A stretch of DNA of 64,000 nucleotides from Martinezella miluonensis (GTDB lineage: Bacteria > Pseudomonadota > Alphaproteobacteria > Rhizobiales > Rhizobiaceae), in the NCBI RefSeq assembly GCF_900094545.1, contig NZ_FMAH01000018.1:1-64000 (forward strand). The letters run 5' to 3'. Below, piece by piece: positions 1-8,419 of the stretch (positions are counted from its first letter, which is position 1; each line of letters begins with the position of its first letter). The notes under the pieces were generated by a model. It was not told the DNA's origin, searched no databases, and saw only the letters and a list, made by a program, of their open reading frames with translations. Made by a program: the position numbers and the translations under genes.

Positions 1-291
1 ACGCAGCAGCCACATCGTCTCCACATTACGCCGGCATTCACGCTCCAGTCGCCGGGAGGAGCGCACCTCGTTGAAATAGCCGTAGATGTAGAGCTTCAGC
101 AGATCACGCGGATCGTAGGGGGGACGACCTGTCGAGGCCTCAACCGCTCGCCTGAATCCGAGCTGCGCAACATCAAGCCCATCGACAAAGGCATCGATCA
201 CCCGCACCGCAGCATCTGCCGCAACGTAATCCTCGATCCGGGCTGGCAACAGCGACGTCTGACCCCGATCAGTCCCTGAAATGTATCCCAT
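1..291 (-). mobile_element. IS1182-type transposase, 5' fragment cut by the window edge
   Basis: The minus strand has an open frame from an ATG at 291 to the window edge, 97 codons with no stop. The translation opens MGYISGTDRGQTSLLP and continues with RPPYDPRDLLKLYIYGY and RRLERECRRN, the conserved N-terminal block of IS1182/IS5-like DDE transposases. The catalytic domain lies outside the window, so intactness cannot be judged. The element sits just past the end of pal and in the same direction, so tol-pal readthrough would enter it. A hairpin lies directly upstream of the start codon. The IS terminal repeat could not be fixed by eye; it should lie between about 321 and 398. Confidence 0.85.
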
Positions 292-297
292 GAAAAT

Positions 298-321
298 GGC
301 CGCATCGTTTCCAATGCGGCC
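298..321 (-). promoter_or_regulatory. Hairpin just upstream of the transposase start codon
   Basis: The 8-base arms GGCCGCAT (298-305) and ATGCGGCC (314-321) are perfect inverted repeats around an 8-base loop. In the minus-strand transcript the hairpin ends seven bases before the ATG, where a ribosome binding site would normally be. IS elements often use such a stem to block translation of transcripts entering from outside. That role is inferred here. Confidence 0.55.
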
Positions 322-397
322 ACCTTAATTGATTTGCCGGACTTCTCACACAGGCTGCTGAGGCCGCCTTTATCATCTGGACTGGCCGTTTGACCGA

Positions 398-931
398 TCA
401 GGAACCGGCGCCGTTCAGCACAGTAACGGCGCGGCGGTTCTGCGACCAGCAGGAAATATCGTCGCAGGTGGCGACCGGGCGTTCCTTGCCGTAGGAGATC
501 GTCTTCATGCGCTTGGCCGGAACACCACGCGAAGCGAGGTAGTCGCGGGTGGCAGCCGCACGACGGGCGCCGAGCGCCAGGTTGTATTCGCGTGTGCCGC
601 GTTCGTCGGCATGGCCTTCGACGGTGATTGCGTAGTTCGGATAACGAGCCAGCCACTGGGCCTGACGATCGAGCGTCTGCGCAGCATCGGTGCGGATCGA
701 GGTGCTGTCGGTGTCGAAGAAGATGCGATCGCCGACATTGACCGTGAAGTCCTGCGGCGAACCCGGAGTAGCATTGCCGGCACCATTCAGGCCAAGACCG
801 TTGGCATCGTTCGGCAGACCCTTCTTGGAGGCGCAGCCGGCCAGAGAAAGGCCAACGAAAAGCGCGATCATGATCGGGTTGCGGGCGAGGTTCTGCATAT
901 GGCCAACGGCCGGGGTTGCGATGCGGCTCAT
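398..931 (-). CDS. pal: Peptidoglycan-associated lipoprotein Pal
   Basis: Outer-membrane lipoprotein that ties the envelope to peptidoglycan and is the end partner of the Tol machine. The 177-residue product has a lipoprotein signal ending in LAGC, with the modified cysteine at residue 33. The rest is an OmpA C-terminal domain with the motifs DTDS, VEGHADERGTREYN and NRRAV, which bind meso-diaminopimelate. An internal Met12 is an alternative start, but MSRI resembles other rhizobial Pal proteins. It is the last gene of the minus-strand tol cluster, 152 bases downstream of tolB, with the IS fragment beyond it. Confidence 0.96.
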   Translation of the reverse strand: MSRIATPAVGHMQNLARNPIMIALFVGLSLAGCASKKGLPNDANGLGLNGAGNATPGSPQDFTVNVGDRIFFDTDSTSIRTDAAQTLDRQAQWLARYPNYAITVEGHADERGTREYNLALGARRAAATRDYLASRGVPAKRMKTISYGKERPVATCDDISCWSQNRRAVTVLNGAGS

Positions 932-1083
932 GGCCGGTCTCTCCTTAAGTCTCTATCAGGGTTGCCAGACTGTAACCGGGTTCGGTTAATCCAATTCCAA
1001 CGACTATGGTTAATGATGTCCTAAAATTGTCCGGAAAAGGTCCAGTCACAGGACTTTGCGGCGATAAAGTGGCAGTCTCTCTA

Positions 1084-2409
1084 CTACTCGAGAAGCGGCG
1101 ACCATGCCGGGTCGGAAGCAAAGCCGGGAGTCGGAATTTTCTGCTCGTTATATCCGGTCAGGTCGATGGAGAAGAGCTGCGGGCCACCGGAGCCAGCCGG
1201 CTGGCGGAAGAACATGATGACGCGGCCGTTCGGAGCCCAGGTCGGACCTTCGTTGTGGAAGCCCGTCGTCAGCAGGCGCTCGCCGGAACCATCCGTCTTC
1301 ATCACGCCGATAGAGAAACTGCCGCCGGACTGCTTGGTGAAGGCGATGAGATCGCCGCGCGGCGACCAGACCGGCGTGGAATAGGAGCCGTCGCCGAAAG
1401 AGACGCGGCGCTGGTTGGAGCCGTCTGCATTCATCACATAGATCTGCGGCTTGCCGCCGCGGTCGCTTTCAAAGGCGATCTGCCTGCCGTCAGGCGAATA
1501 GGAGGGAGAGGTATCAATCGCACCCGTCGACGTCAGACGCGTGGTCGTGCGCGAGCGCAGGTCCATCGTATAGATATTGGCGTTGCCTTCCTGCTGAAGG
1601 CTCATGATCACCCGCTGGCCATCCGGCGAGAAGCGCGGCGAGAAGGTCATGCCCGGGAAGTTGCCGACCAGCTCGCGCTGACCCGTCTGCAGCTGCAGCA
1701 GATAAACGCGCGGCTGCTGATTGGCGAAGGACATGTAGGTCACCTCCTGCCGGTTCGGCGAGAAGCGCGGCGTCAGCACGAGGTCGCTGCCGTCGGTCAG
1801 CATGCGCACATTGGCGCCGTCCTGGTCCATGATGCCGAGCTGCGTCTTGCGGGCCGTCTTCGGGCCGCTTTCCGCGACGAAGACGACGCGGGTATCGAAG
1901 TAGCCCTTCTCGCCGGTGATCTTCTGATAGATCGCGTCAGCGATGAGATGGGCGACACGGCGCCAGTTATCGGGCTGGGCATAAAACTGCTGGCCGACCA
2001 TCTGGCTGTTGCCAAACGTATCCCACAGGCGGAATTCGGCGCGAAGACGGCCGCCTTCCTGCGTCACGCGACCGGTCACCAGCGCCTGCGCGTTGATCGC
2101 CGTCCAGTCCGGGAAGCGCGGCGTCGAATCCGGATTGCTGATCTTCTCGATGAAGGCCTGCTTGTTGATCGGTGCGAACAGACCGGAACGCTGGAGGTCG
2201 GCTGCGATCACACCCGAGATCTGCGGACCGAGGCTGTCATTCGACAGAAGATCGGTGATCGCGATCGGCATGGGCTGGACATTGCCCTTGTTGATGTTGA
2301 GCTCCACCACGGCATAGGCCGGAGTGGCGAAGGCTGCCGTCAAGCCTGCCAGCACCAGCAGGAGACGAACGAGGGAGTTTCTGATCATATGTGCCAAGCC
2401 TTTCAGCAT
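1084..2409 (-). CDS. tolB: Tol-Pal system protein TolB
   Basis: Periplasmic beta-propeller protein that binds Pal and TolA. The 441 residues begin with a Sec signal peptide cleaved near residue 33 (AYA). An N-terminal domain follows, then WD40-like (PD40) repeats with the typical phrases FSPDGQ, YSPDGR, WSPRGD and WAPNGR. The length fits the family. The start codon overlaps the stop of the preceding TolA-like gene by one base (TAATG), so the two are translationally coupled. Met8 is an alternative start. Confidence 0.96.
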   Translation of the reverse strand: MLKGLAHMIRNSLVRLLLVLAGLTAAFATPAYAVVELNINKGNVQPMPIAITDLLSNDSLGPQISGVIAADLQRSGLFAPINKQAFIEKISNPDSTPRFPDWTAINAQALVTGRVTQEGGRLRAEFRLWDTFGNSQMVGQQFYAQPDNWRRVAHLIADAIYQKITGEKGYFDTRVVFVAESGPKTARKTQLGIMDQDGANVRMLTDGSDLVLTPRFSPNRQEVTYMSFANQQPRVYLLQLQTGQRELVGNFPGMTFSPRFSPDGQRVIMSLQQEGNANIYTMDLRSRTTTRLTSTGAIDTSPSYSPDGRQIAFESDRGGKPQIYVMNADGSNQRRVSFGDGSYSTPVWSPRGDLIAFTKQSGGSFSIGVMKTDGSGERLLTTGFHNEGPTWAPNGRVIMFFRQPAGSGGPQLFSIDLTGYNEQKIPTPGFASDPAWSPLLE

Positions 2410-2849
2410 TAAAGCGCCATGTCGCCGGGTTCGAAGTTCAGGATGACTTCGACCGAACGAGTTTCATTGTCGAATTGAGTCTGCGGCAGGTCCTTGAAAG
2501 GTGCCGCCCGAAGGACGGCGCGAACTGCACTTGCCGCAACAGCAGTCTGCGTCTCTTTGGGGCCGCCCTTTGTGGCGACTTCAGGCTCGCCCAAAATCCG
2601 CCCGCCGCGATCAAGTCTGATGCGGATCCGAACGTGAGCATTCTTCACGCCAGGCAGACCCGGAATGAGGTTCCAGTACTTAGCGACTTTCTCGCGAATA
2701 CTGTCCGCAGCCGCGCGCTCAAGAGGGTGCACGCCTGTTGCGTTCACGGGCCGCACTGACAAGAAGCCTGCCAGCGTAATCCCAAAGGCCATAAGCAAGC
2801 TCAGGCTGAAGCGGGAACAGTGTTTCGTCGAAAGCTGTACTCCCCGCAT
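2409..2849 (-). CDS. Secreted TolA/TonB C-terminal-domain protein between tolA and tolB
   Basis: A 146-residue protein whose ATG at 2849 overlaps the tolA stop as TGATG; a longer frame to 2897 would overlap tolA by 49 bases and is less likely. It has an N-terminal hydrophobic signal ([15 protein letters not shown]) and then one domain that closely parallels the C-terminal domain of the adjacent TolA. Compare [13 protein letters not shown] with [30 protein letters not shown] with VHVRLDKSGQIVGAPEVA, and [10 protein letters not shown] with LNFDPRDLGL. It lacks the TolA membrane anchor and the long Pro/Lys region. It looks like a duplicated domain III made as a free periplasmic protein. Its function is unknown; competition with or support of TolA-TolB contacts is conjecture. 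Confidence 0.88.
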   Translation of the reverse strand: MRGVQLSTKHCSRFSLSLLMAFGITLAGFLSVRPVNATGVHPLERAAADSIREKVAKYWNLIPGLPGVKNAHVRIRIRLDRGGRILGEPEVATKGGPKETQTAVAASAVRAVLRAAPFKDLPQTQFDNETRSVEVILNFEPGDMAL

Positions 2850-4108
2850 CACAGCCCCAAGTCCCTCGGATCGAAGTTGAGCACCAGCTCGTTCCAACCA
2901 TCCGCGCCGTCATATTTATCCGGTGGCAACAGCCCTCCGCCGTTCACTTCCTTCTGCAAATCGGTTCGGCTCTTTAACACCGCACGCTCGGCCGCGCCCC
3001 TTAGGGCTTCCTGTGTCGTGGCCGGCCCGCCGCTGACGGCGACCTCCGGTGCACCAACAATCTGACCTGACTTGTCAAGACGAACATGAACTTTGATCTT
3101 TACATCGCTCGCCCCTTCCATTCCGGGGACGACATTCCAGTTCTTGGCGATCAGATCGCGCAAACCGTCCTTTTGGCTCTGGCTGAGCTTGCCGCCGCCG
3201 AGCGATTTCATGCCGCCGCGCGAGGCGACCTGCGTATCAGCGCCGGCTGAGGCCTGCTGGGACGAGCGCTTCGCACCGCCCTTCGACGATGTGTTGTTCA
3301 GCATCGCCGAGATTTGATCCTCATTGAAATCGCTCGCAGTCGACTTGGCTCCCTTGGCGGACTCGCGCTTCTTATCTGCGTCTTTTTTACCATCATCAAC
3401 GGACTTTTCCTTGCTGATGCTCTGAGTCGCGGTCTTGTCCGTCGGCTTAGCGGCGGCCACTTTGGTATCCGGCTTCGTCGCGGGCGTGGTCTCCTGCTTT
3501 GGCTCAACAACTTTCGGCGGCGTCGGCTGAGGTTTGATAACCGGCACGGGAACGTTGTTCGGCGTTGGGATTTCGGCCTGCTGCGTCGGCTGTTCGGTCG
3601 GCGGCGGGGTCGGCGTCGCATCAGCCTTCGGTGTCGGCGGCGGCGGATCAGCCTTCGGCGTCGGAGTTGGCGTCACATCCGGCTTCTGCTGCGGAATGGC
3701 GGCCACTTCCTTCGGCGCAGCCTCTGTTTCCTGCTGTTCAATGGTCTTGGCGTCGTTCGGTCGCGGATCGTCCTGCGGAACGGGAGCATCTACCTTCTTC
3801 GGCGCCAGGGCCGCGGTGTCGCTCTCCGGCCGTTGGGTCGGCACGACCGGGTTCTTGATATCGACTTTGTTCTCGCCGACATTCTGAGCGTTGGCGACCT
3901 GGTCTTGCTTCGTGGTCTGCTTGCGCGAGACGTGATCCGTCACCGGCGCCTTCTTCTCACCCTGCTGGAGCTGGTCTGCCGTGACGATATCGACATCCAT
4001 CGCCGTGCTTTCCGGCGTCTCGAGAGGCGCCGGCGCGCTCAGCGTCACCATGGCGCCGATCAGCACCAGGATGTGAAAAACCGCAGATGTGGCAAGACTG
4101 CGTTTCAT
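2849..4108 (-). CDS. tolA: Cell envelope integrity protein TolA
   Basis: Inner-membrane protein that spans the periplasm and transmits proton-motive energy from TolQR to TolB/Pal. The 419 residues have one N-terminal transmembrane helix (about residues 8-26). A long low-complexity region rich in Pro, Thr, Lys, Asp and Ala follows (about 35-255), including repeated PTPKAD-like units. A TonB/TolA C-terminal domain lies at about 310-419, beginning near LSQSQKDGLRDLIAKNW. The start follows tolR by nine bases. The protein overlaps the next gene by a TGATG junction. Confidence 0.95.
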   Translation of the reverse strand: MKRSLATSAVFHILVLIGAMVTLSAPAPLETPESTAMDVDIVTADQLQQGEKKAPVTDHVSRKQTTKQDQVANAQNVGENKVDIKNPVVPTQRPESDTAALAPKKVDAPVPQDDPRPNDAKTIEQQETEAAPKEVAAIPQQKPDVTPTPTPKADPPPPTPKADATPTPPPTEQPTQQAEIPTPNNVPVPVIKPQPTPPKVVEPKQETTPATKPDTKVAAAKPTDKTATQSISKEKSVDDGKKDADKKRESAKGAKSTASDFNEDQISAMLNNTSSKGGAKRSSQQASAGADTQVASRGGMKSLGGGKLSQSQKDGLRDLIAKNWNVVPGMEGASDVKIKVHVRLDKSGQIVGAPEVAVSGGPATTQEALRGAAERAVLKSRTDLQKEVNGGGLLPPDKYDGADGWNELVLNFDPRDLGL

Positions 4109-4117
4109 GGCGATCCG

Positions 4118-4576
4118 TCAGTGATCCGTTATCTGCTGCGTGACCAGACCGATATTCTTGTAGCCGGCCTCCTGGATGCGCGACATCACGTCTGCGATCA
4201 CGCCATAGGGCGCCTTGCCGTCGCCGCGCACGAAAATGCGTTCATTATAGCCGGTGGTCGCGATCGCCTTCAGCTTGGCGGCGATCTCGGTCACGTTGAT
4301 CTGCGTTTCCTGCAGGAAGACCTGACCGTCGGCCTTGATCGAAATGGTGATGGGCTGGGTCTGGGCGTTGAGCGCGCCCGCCTGCGTCTGCGGCAGGTCG
4401 ATCGGCACACCCGAGGTCATCATCGGCGCCGCCACCATGAAGATGATCAGCAGAACAAGCATGACGTCGACCAGTGGCGTCACGTTGATATCGGCGATCG
4501 GGCCGCCTCGGCCTCCGCCACGACGACCACCCCGGCGGCGGCCGCCACCGCCATTGCCTCCAACAGACATTGCCAT
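4118..4576 (-). CDS. tolR: Tol-Pal system protein TolR
   Basis: ExbD/TolR-family stator subunit of 152 residues. One transmembrane helix contains the proton-carrying aspartate in NVTPLVDVMLVLLI (Asp37), and a periplasmic domain follows with the family's conserved region. The stretch before the helix is unusual: a Gly/Arg-only block at residues 9-25 in the cytoplasmic tail. It lies between tolQ (27 bases upstream) and tolA (nine bases downstream). Met3 is an alternative start. Confidence 0.95.
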   Translation of the reverse strand: MAMSVGGNGGGGRRRGGRRGGGRGGPIADINVTPLVDVMLVLLIIFMVAAPMMTSGVPIDLPQTQAGALNAQTQPITISIKADGQVFLQETQINVTEIAAKLKAIATTGYNERIFVRGDGKAPYGVIADVMSRIQEAGYKNIGLVTQQITDH

Positions 4577-4603
4577 GTGAGCTACTCCGGTTCCGTCCGC
4601 TGT

Positions 4604-5326
4604 TTACTGCGCCGCCTGGCGCGGCTGCAGCTTCTCATCGATCTGGCGCGAAAGGATGGCGGAGAATTCGTCCGCAAAACCTTCCATACGCGCCGAAAGC
4701 TTGCCGGCATCGCCAGAGAATTTGTTGTAGGCGATAACGGCGGGAATAGCCGCGACCAGACCGATAGCGGTCGCAAGCAGCGCTTCGGCGATACCGGGCG
4801 CGACGACCGCAAGGTTGGTCGACTTCGAACCGGCGATGGCCTGGAACGAGGTCATGATACCGACGACCGTACCGAACAGACCGATGAACGGACCGGCGGA
4901 ACCGATGGTCGCGAGCGACGCGAGGCGGGCGATCAGATGTTCCGACTCACGCGCCAGCGTGACGTCCATGGCGCGATCGATACGCATCTGCAGACCGATC
5001 GGCGAACGTGCGCCGCGCTCGAACGACTTCTTCCATTCCCGCATTGCTGAGACGAAGATAGCGCTCAAGCCCGTGTTGTTGCGCTCCGAAAGCGTGCGGT
5101 ACAGCTCTTCGAGCGACTGGCCAGACCAGAAGACCTGCTCGAATTGATCGAATTGCCGACGTGCTCGCGCATAGCTCAGATACTTGTCGATAACGATCGC
5201 CCAAGTCCATACGGACGCGGCCAAAAGGCCGATCATGACGAGCTTGACCACGAGGCCCGCCTGCATGAAGAGCGACCAGAGCGTGATGTCCGATGTGGTG
5301 GCCGCTGCCAATGCTACTTGTTCCAT
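4604..5326 (-). CDS. tolQ: Tol-Pal system protein TolQ
   Basis: MotA/TolQ/ExbB proton-channel subunit, 240 residues, first gene of the compact tolQ-R-A-(tolA-like)-B run. It has a first transmembrane helix near residues 22-46, and two more in the region ASLATIGSAGPFIGLFGTV and EALLATAIGLVAAIPAV, where the conserved Thr and Pro residues of the channel lie. The length is typical. A good sigma-70-type promoter is visible about 190 bases upstream. Confidence 0.95.
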   Translation of the reverse strand: MEQVALAAATTSDITLWSLFMQAGLVVKLVMIGLLAASVWTWAIVIDKYLSYARARRQFDQFEQVFWSGQSLEELYRTLSERNNTGLSAIFVSAMREWKKSFERGARSPIGLQMRIDRAMDVTLARESEHLIARLASLATIGSAGPFIGLFGTVVGIMTSFQAIAGSKSTNLAVVAPGIAEALLATAIGLVAAIPAVIAYNKFSGDAGKLSARMEGFADEFSAILSRQIDEKLQPRQAAQ

Positions 5327-5743
5327 TGATCCAAAATCCCCGAATCCAAACGCCCGGCGCTAGACCGGGCGGCTAAAAGTGATCTCACAAGAAATGTTTG
5401 GCAGCCGCCGCTGAACGCCCTGGTCAAGCCTTCCAAGCTTACAACTGCCTTCTTGCCGTCAAATTTGGTCAAAGGAAGGCGTGCACCGCACAAACTCCGA
5501 CATAAGCAGTAAGACACTATTATGGTTAAAAGAATGTTAGCGTCAAAACATGAAGGATTTAACGGCGGGCGAAGGCTATTCTGGCTCCTGGAAAGAATTG
5601 ACCGGACGAAACCGGCGGCAGACGCAGACATAACTTGCGCGGCAAATTCCTTCACATAAAACTCAAGTTTTTGCAAGCGCCAGCAGGCGAACGGTCATAT
5701 CTTTGCATCCCGCCGCCCACCGTCAAACGAACGAAATGCCTTG
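5327..5743 (-). other. Gap between ybgC and tolQ
   Basis: 417 bases without a convincing gene. A 120-codon minus-strand frame covers much of it but overlaps the tolQ start and has no family features. The visible content is the promoter at 5518-5546 and AT-rich DNA around it. The gap and promoter suggest that ybgC is not simply the first gene of the tol transcript here. Confidence 0.5.
5518..5546 (-). promoter_or_regulatory. Predicted sigma-70 promoter of the tol operon
   Basis: On the minus strand TTGACG (5541-5546) and ATAATA (5518-5523) are separated by 17 bases. This is the best promoter match in the 417-base gap between ybgC and tolQ and would give a leader of about 185 bases. Prediction by eye only. 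Confidence 0.5.
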
Positions 5744-6199
5744 CTAGCCAGCGGATTCCGCGGCAGTGAGCATCTGCGCAGCGAGCTTTTCCGGCAACCG
5801 ACGCGGCCGTCCTTTGGCGTTGATCACGGCGATGATGACCTTGGCGGCGATCAGCAAAGTATCGTCGCGACGTATCTCCTGGGAAAGCACCATCTTGGCA
5901 CCGCCGGCCTTTTCAGTGACGGTGCTGATCGTCAGCACGTCATCCATGCGCGCCGGTCCCTTGAAATCGATCTCCATGCGATGGACCACGAAAACAAGCC
6001 CCTCCTCGTCGGCATTCAAGAGTTCGCGCTGTTCCACGCCGAGACAACGCAGATAATCCGTACGCCCGCGCTCGAGGAAATGCAGGTAGCGCGCGTGATA
6101 GACGAGCCCGGAAAAATCCGTATCTTCGTAATAGACTCGCTGCACCAGCCGATGGCTTCCGGCTTCCAGTTCCCCAGCAATCAGAAAGGGGCTGTTCAT
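5744..6199 (-). CDS. ybgC: Tol-Pal-associated acyl-CoA thioesterase YbgC
   Basis: Hot-dog fold 4-hydroxybenzoyl-CoA-thioesterase-like enzyme that hydrolyses short acyl-CoA thioesters and travels with tol-pal in many proteobacteria. The family signature VYYEDTDFSGLVYHARY is present, with the presumed catalytic Asp in EDTD at residue 28 of the 151-residue form. I chose the ATG at 6199 because it gives the usual length and N-terminus. A frame up to 6277 (177 residues) is possible and would leave only 58 bases to the divergent sqdB. It is oriented with the tol genes but separated by 417 bases. Confidence 0.9.
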   Translation of the reverse strand: MNSPFLIAGELEAGSHRLVQRVYYEDTDFSGLVYHARYLHFLERGRTDYLRCLGVEQRELLNADEEGLVFVVHRMEIDFKGPARMDDVLTISTVTEKAGGAKMVLSQEIRRDDTLLIAAKVIIAVINAKGRPRRLPEKLAAQMLTAAESAG

Positions 6200-6335
6200 C
6201 GTTGCCGCATCTCCTTGAATGTCCGGCACCTCTTTGGCCGAAGTTCTGCCATCAAGCAAGCTTTGAACAATTGTCATAAACTCCGACTATCCGGGATGGT
6301 GCCGGAAAGCGGATCGGCGCAGAAGGAAAAACCTC

Positions 6336-7556
6336 ATGAAAATAGCGGTAATGGGTGGCGACGGATTCATCGGTTGGCCAACCTCGCTTCACCTGTCCGA
6401 CGCTGGTCATGAGATCCACATCCTCGACAACCTCTCCCGCCGCTGGATCGACACGGAACTGGGCGTCCAGTCGCTGACGCCGATGGATTCGATCCAGGAA
6501 CGCACCCGCATCTGGCATGCCGAAACCGGCCGCCGCATCCATTTCAACCTCATCGATCTGGCCAAGGACTACGAGCTTCTGAAGAAGTGGCTTGCCGAGC
6601 ATCGCCCCGATGCGATCGTGCATTTCGCCGAGCAGCGCGCCGCCCCCTATTCGATGAAGAGCGACCGCCACAAGAACTACACGGTCAACAACAATGTCAG
6701 CGCCACGCATAATCTGCTGAATGCGCTCGTCGAACTCAATCTCGATACCCATCTCGTGCATCTCGGTACCATGGGCGTCTACGGTTATTCCACGGTCGGC
6801 GCCGCCATTCCCGAAGGCTATCTGCCTGTTGGCATCGATACGGCCGATGGCCGCACCGTCAGCCAGGAAATCCTTTACCCCGCCAATCCTGGCTCCATCT
6901 ATCACATGACCAAGTGCCTCGATCAGCTCCTCTTCCAGTTCTACGCCAAGAACGATGGGCTCAGGATCACCGACCTGCATCAGGGTATCGTCTGGGGCAC
7001 ACACACCGAACAGACCCGCCGCCACGAACAATTGATCAACCGTTTCGACTATGACGGCGACTACGGCACCGTGCTCAACCGCTTCCTCATTCAGGCAGCG
7101 ATCGGCTATCCCCTGACCGTGCACGGCAGCGGCGGCCAGACCCGCGCCTTCATTCATATTCAGGACTCGGTGCGCTGCATCGAGCTTGCGCTGAAGAACC
7201 CGCCGGCCCGTGGCGCTCGCGTCGAAATCTTCAACCAGATGACGGAAACACACCGCGTGCGCGATCTCGCCGAGATGATCGCCAGGATCAGCGGTGCGGA
7301 AATCGTCCGCCTGCCGAACCCACGCAAGGAAGCCCCCGAAAACGAACTGATCGTCAAGAACGACAAGTTCCTCGAACTCGGTCTGGAACCGACCACGCTG
7401 GAGGCCGGTCTCCTCAGCGAAATCGTCGATGTCGCCAAGAAATATGCCTACCGCGTCGATCGCTCGCGCGTTCCGGCGGTCTCAGCATGGACGAAGGATC
7501 TCGCCACGACAGTCAACCATGATCCCGAGGGCAAAAGGTTGAAGTCCGTGTCATGA
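6336..7556 (+). CDS. sqdB: UDP-sulfoquinovose synthase SqdB
   Basis: Makes UDP-sulfoquinovose from UDP-glucose and sulfite, the head-group donor for the sulfolipid SQDG. The 406-residue short-chain (extended) epimerase-like enzyme starts with the NAD-binding loop GGDGFIGWP. It has the Tyr-x3-Lys catalytic pair in SIYHMTKCLD and the family phrases HFAEQRAAPYSM and GIVWGTHTEQT, specific for SqdB rather than general epimerases. First gene of a tightly overlapping operon: its stop overlaps the next start as ATGA. Confidence 0.95.
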   Translation: MKIAVMGGDGFIGWPTSLHLSDAGHEIHILDNLSRRWIDTELGVQSLTPMDSIQERTRIWHAETGRRIHFNLIDLAKDYELLKKWLAEHRPDAIVHFAEQRAAPYSMKSDRHKNYTVNNNVSATHNLLNALVELNLDTHLVHLGTMGVYGYSTVGAAIPEGYLPVGIDTADGRTVSQEILYPANPGSIYHMTKCLDQLLFQFYAKNDGLRITDLHQGIVWGTHTEQTRRHEQLINRFDYDGDYGTVLNRFLIQAAIGYPLTVHGSGGQTRAFIHIQDSVRCIELALKNPPARGARVEIFNQMTETHRVRDLAEMIARISGAEIVRLPNPRKEAPENELIVKNDKFLELGLEPTTLEAGLLSEIVDVAKKYAYRVDRSRVPAVSAWTKDLATTVNHDPEGKRLKSVS

Positions 7557-8419
7557 TGCTGGGAAGCGAAATGCTCCAGGGGCTGCGCCCGCACAGCCGT
7601 CCCCGTGCCGGACAGGCATTCGTGACCCTCGTCACGAATGCAGATTATGCCATGGGCGCGCTGGCGCTGGCGCGTTCGATTGTTCGCACCGGCACCAGGG
7701 CCGATATCGTCGTGCTGCATACGGCCTGCGTTCGCGAAAGCGACCTCGCCCCGCTCGTTGCGCTCGACTGCCGTCTCATCGAAGTCGAACACCTGCCGCT
7801 GTCGGATGCTTTCAACGAGCGGCATGCGCGCGGTAATCTCCACGCCGCAGCTCCCTTCACAAAGGGCCGCAAGCCTTCCTTCCACACGCCACTCGACAAT
7901 TTCTGCAAGCTGCGGCTCTGGCAGCTCATCGAATACGACACCTGCGTCTTCATCGATGCCGATGCTCTCGTGCTGAAGAATGTCGACCGGCTCTTCGATT
8001 ATCCGGAGTTTTCCGCCGCGCCGAATGTCTATGAGAGCCTCGCCGATTTTCATCGGCTCAATTCCGGCGTTTTCGTCGCCAAGCCGTCGCTTGCGACGTT
8101 CCAGGATATGCTGCAGCAGCTCGATCGCCTCGATGCTTTCTGGCGGCGCACGGATCAGACTTTTCTCGAGGCTTTCTTCCCGGATTGGCACGGCCTGCCG
8201 ATCTTCATGAACATGCTGCAATATGTCTGGTTCAGCATGCCCGCCCTCTGGAACTGGAACAGCGTTTCGATCCTGCACTATCAGTACGAAAAGCCCTGGG
8301 AGGAAAACCATCCGAAGGCGGAGCTGCTGCGACCCTTGATCGATTTGTGGCATAGCTTCCATACCGGAGAGGATGTGCCCGACATCGCGACGCTTGCAAA
8401 TCCGAAAGAAGCCGCATGA
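7553..8419 (+). CDS. sqdD: Glycosyltransferase of the sulfolipid operon, SqdD-like
   Basis: A 288-residue GT8/glycogenin-like glycosyltransferase: TLVTNADYAMGALALARS at the N-terminus and the metal-binding DxD in FIDADALVLKNVD, then NSGVFVAKPS. SqdD is the enzyme thought to transfer sulfoquinovose in bacteria with sqdBDC; its position directly after sqdB supports that. It overlaps sqdB by four bases and sqdC by four bases, so the three are translationally coupled. Assignment to SqdD rests on context and fold class. Confidence 0.88.
   Translation: MMLGSEMLQGLRPHSRPRAGQAFVTLVTNADYAMGALALARSIVRTGTRADIVVLHTACVRESDLAPLVALDCRLIEVEHLPLSDAFNERHARGNLHAAAPFTKGRKPSFHTPLDNFCKLRLWQLIEYDTCVFIDADALVLKNVDRLFDYPEFSAAPNVYESLADFHRLNSGVFVAKPSLATFQDMLQQLDRLDAFWRRTDQTFLEAFFPDWHGLPIFMNMLQYVWFSMPALWNWNSVSILHYQYEKPWEENHPKAELLRPLIDLWHSFHTGEDVPDIATLANPKEAA

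Noticed and set aside
1006..2412. 468-codon plus-strand frame opposite tolB
   Set aside because: Antisense shadow of the confirmed tolB gene.
3314..5050. 578-codon plus-strand frame opposite tolA, tolR and tolQ
   Set aside because: Arg/Leu/His-rich antisense of the tolA Pro/Lys region and the TolR and TolQ coding strands; no motifs and no ribosome site.
5314..5676. 120-codon minus-strand frame in the tolQ upstream gap
   Set aside because: It overlaps the tolQ start and the predicted promoter, has low codon bias and no recognisable domain.
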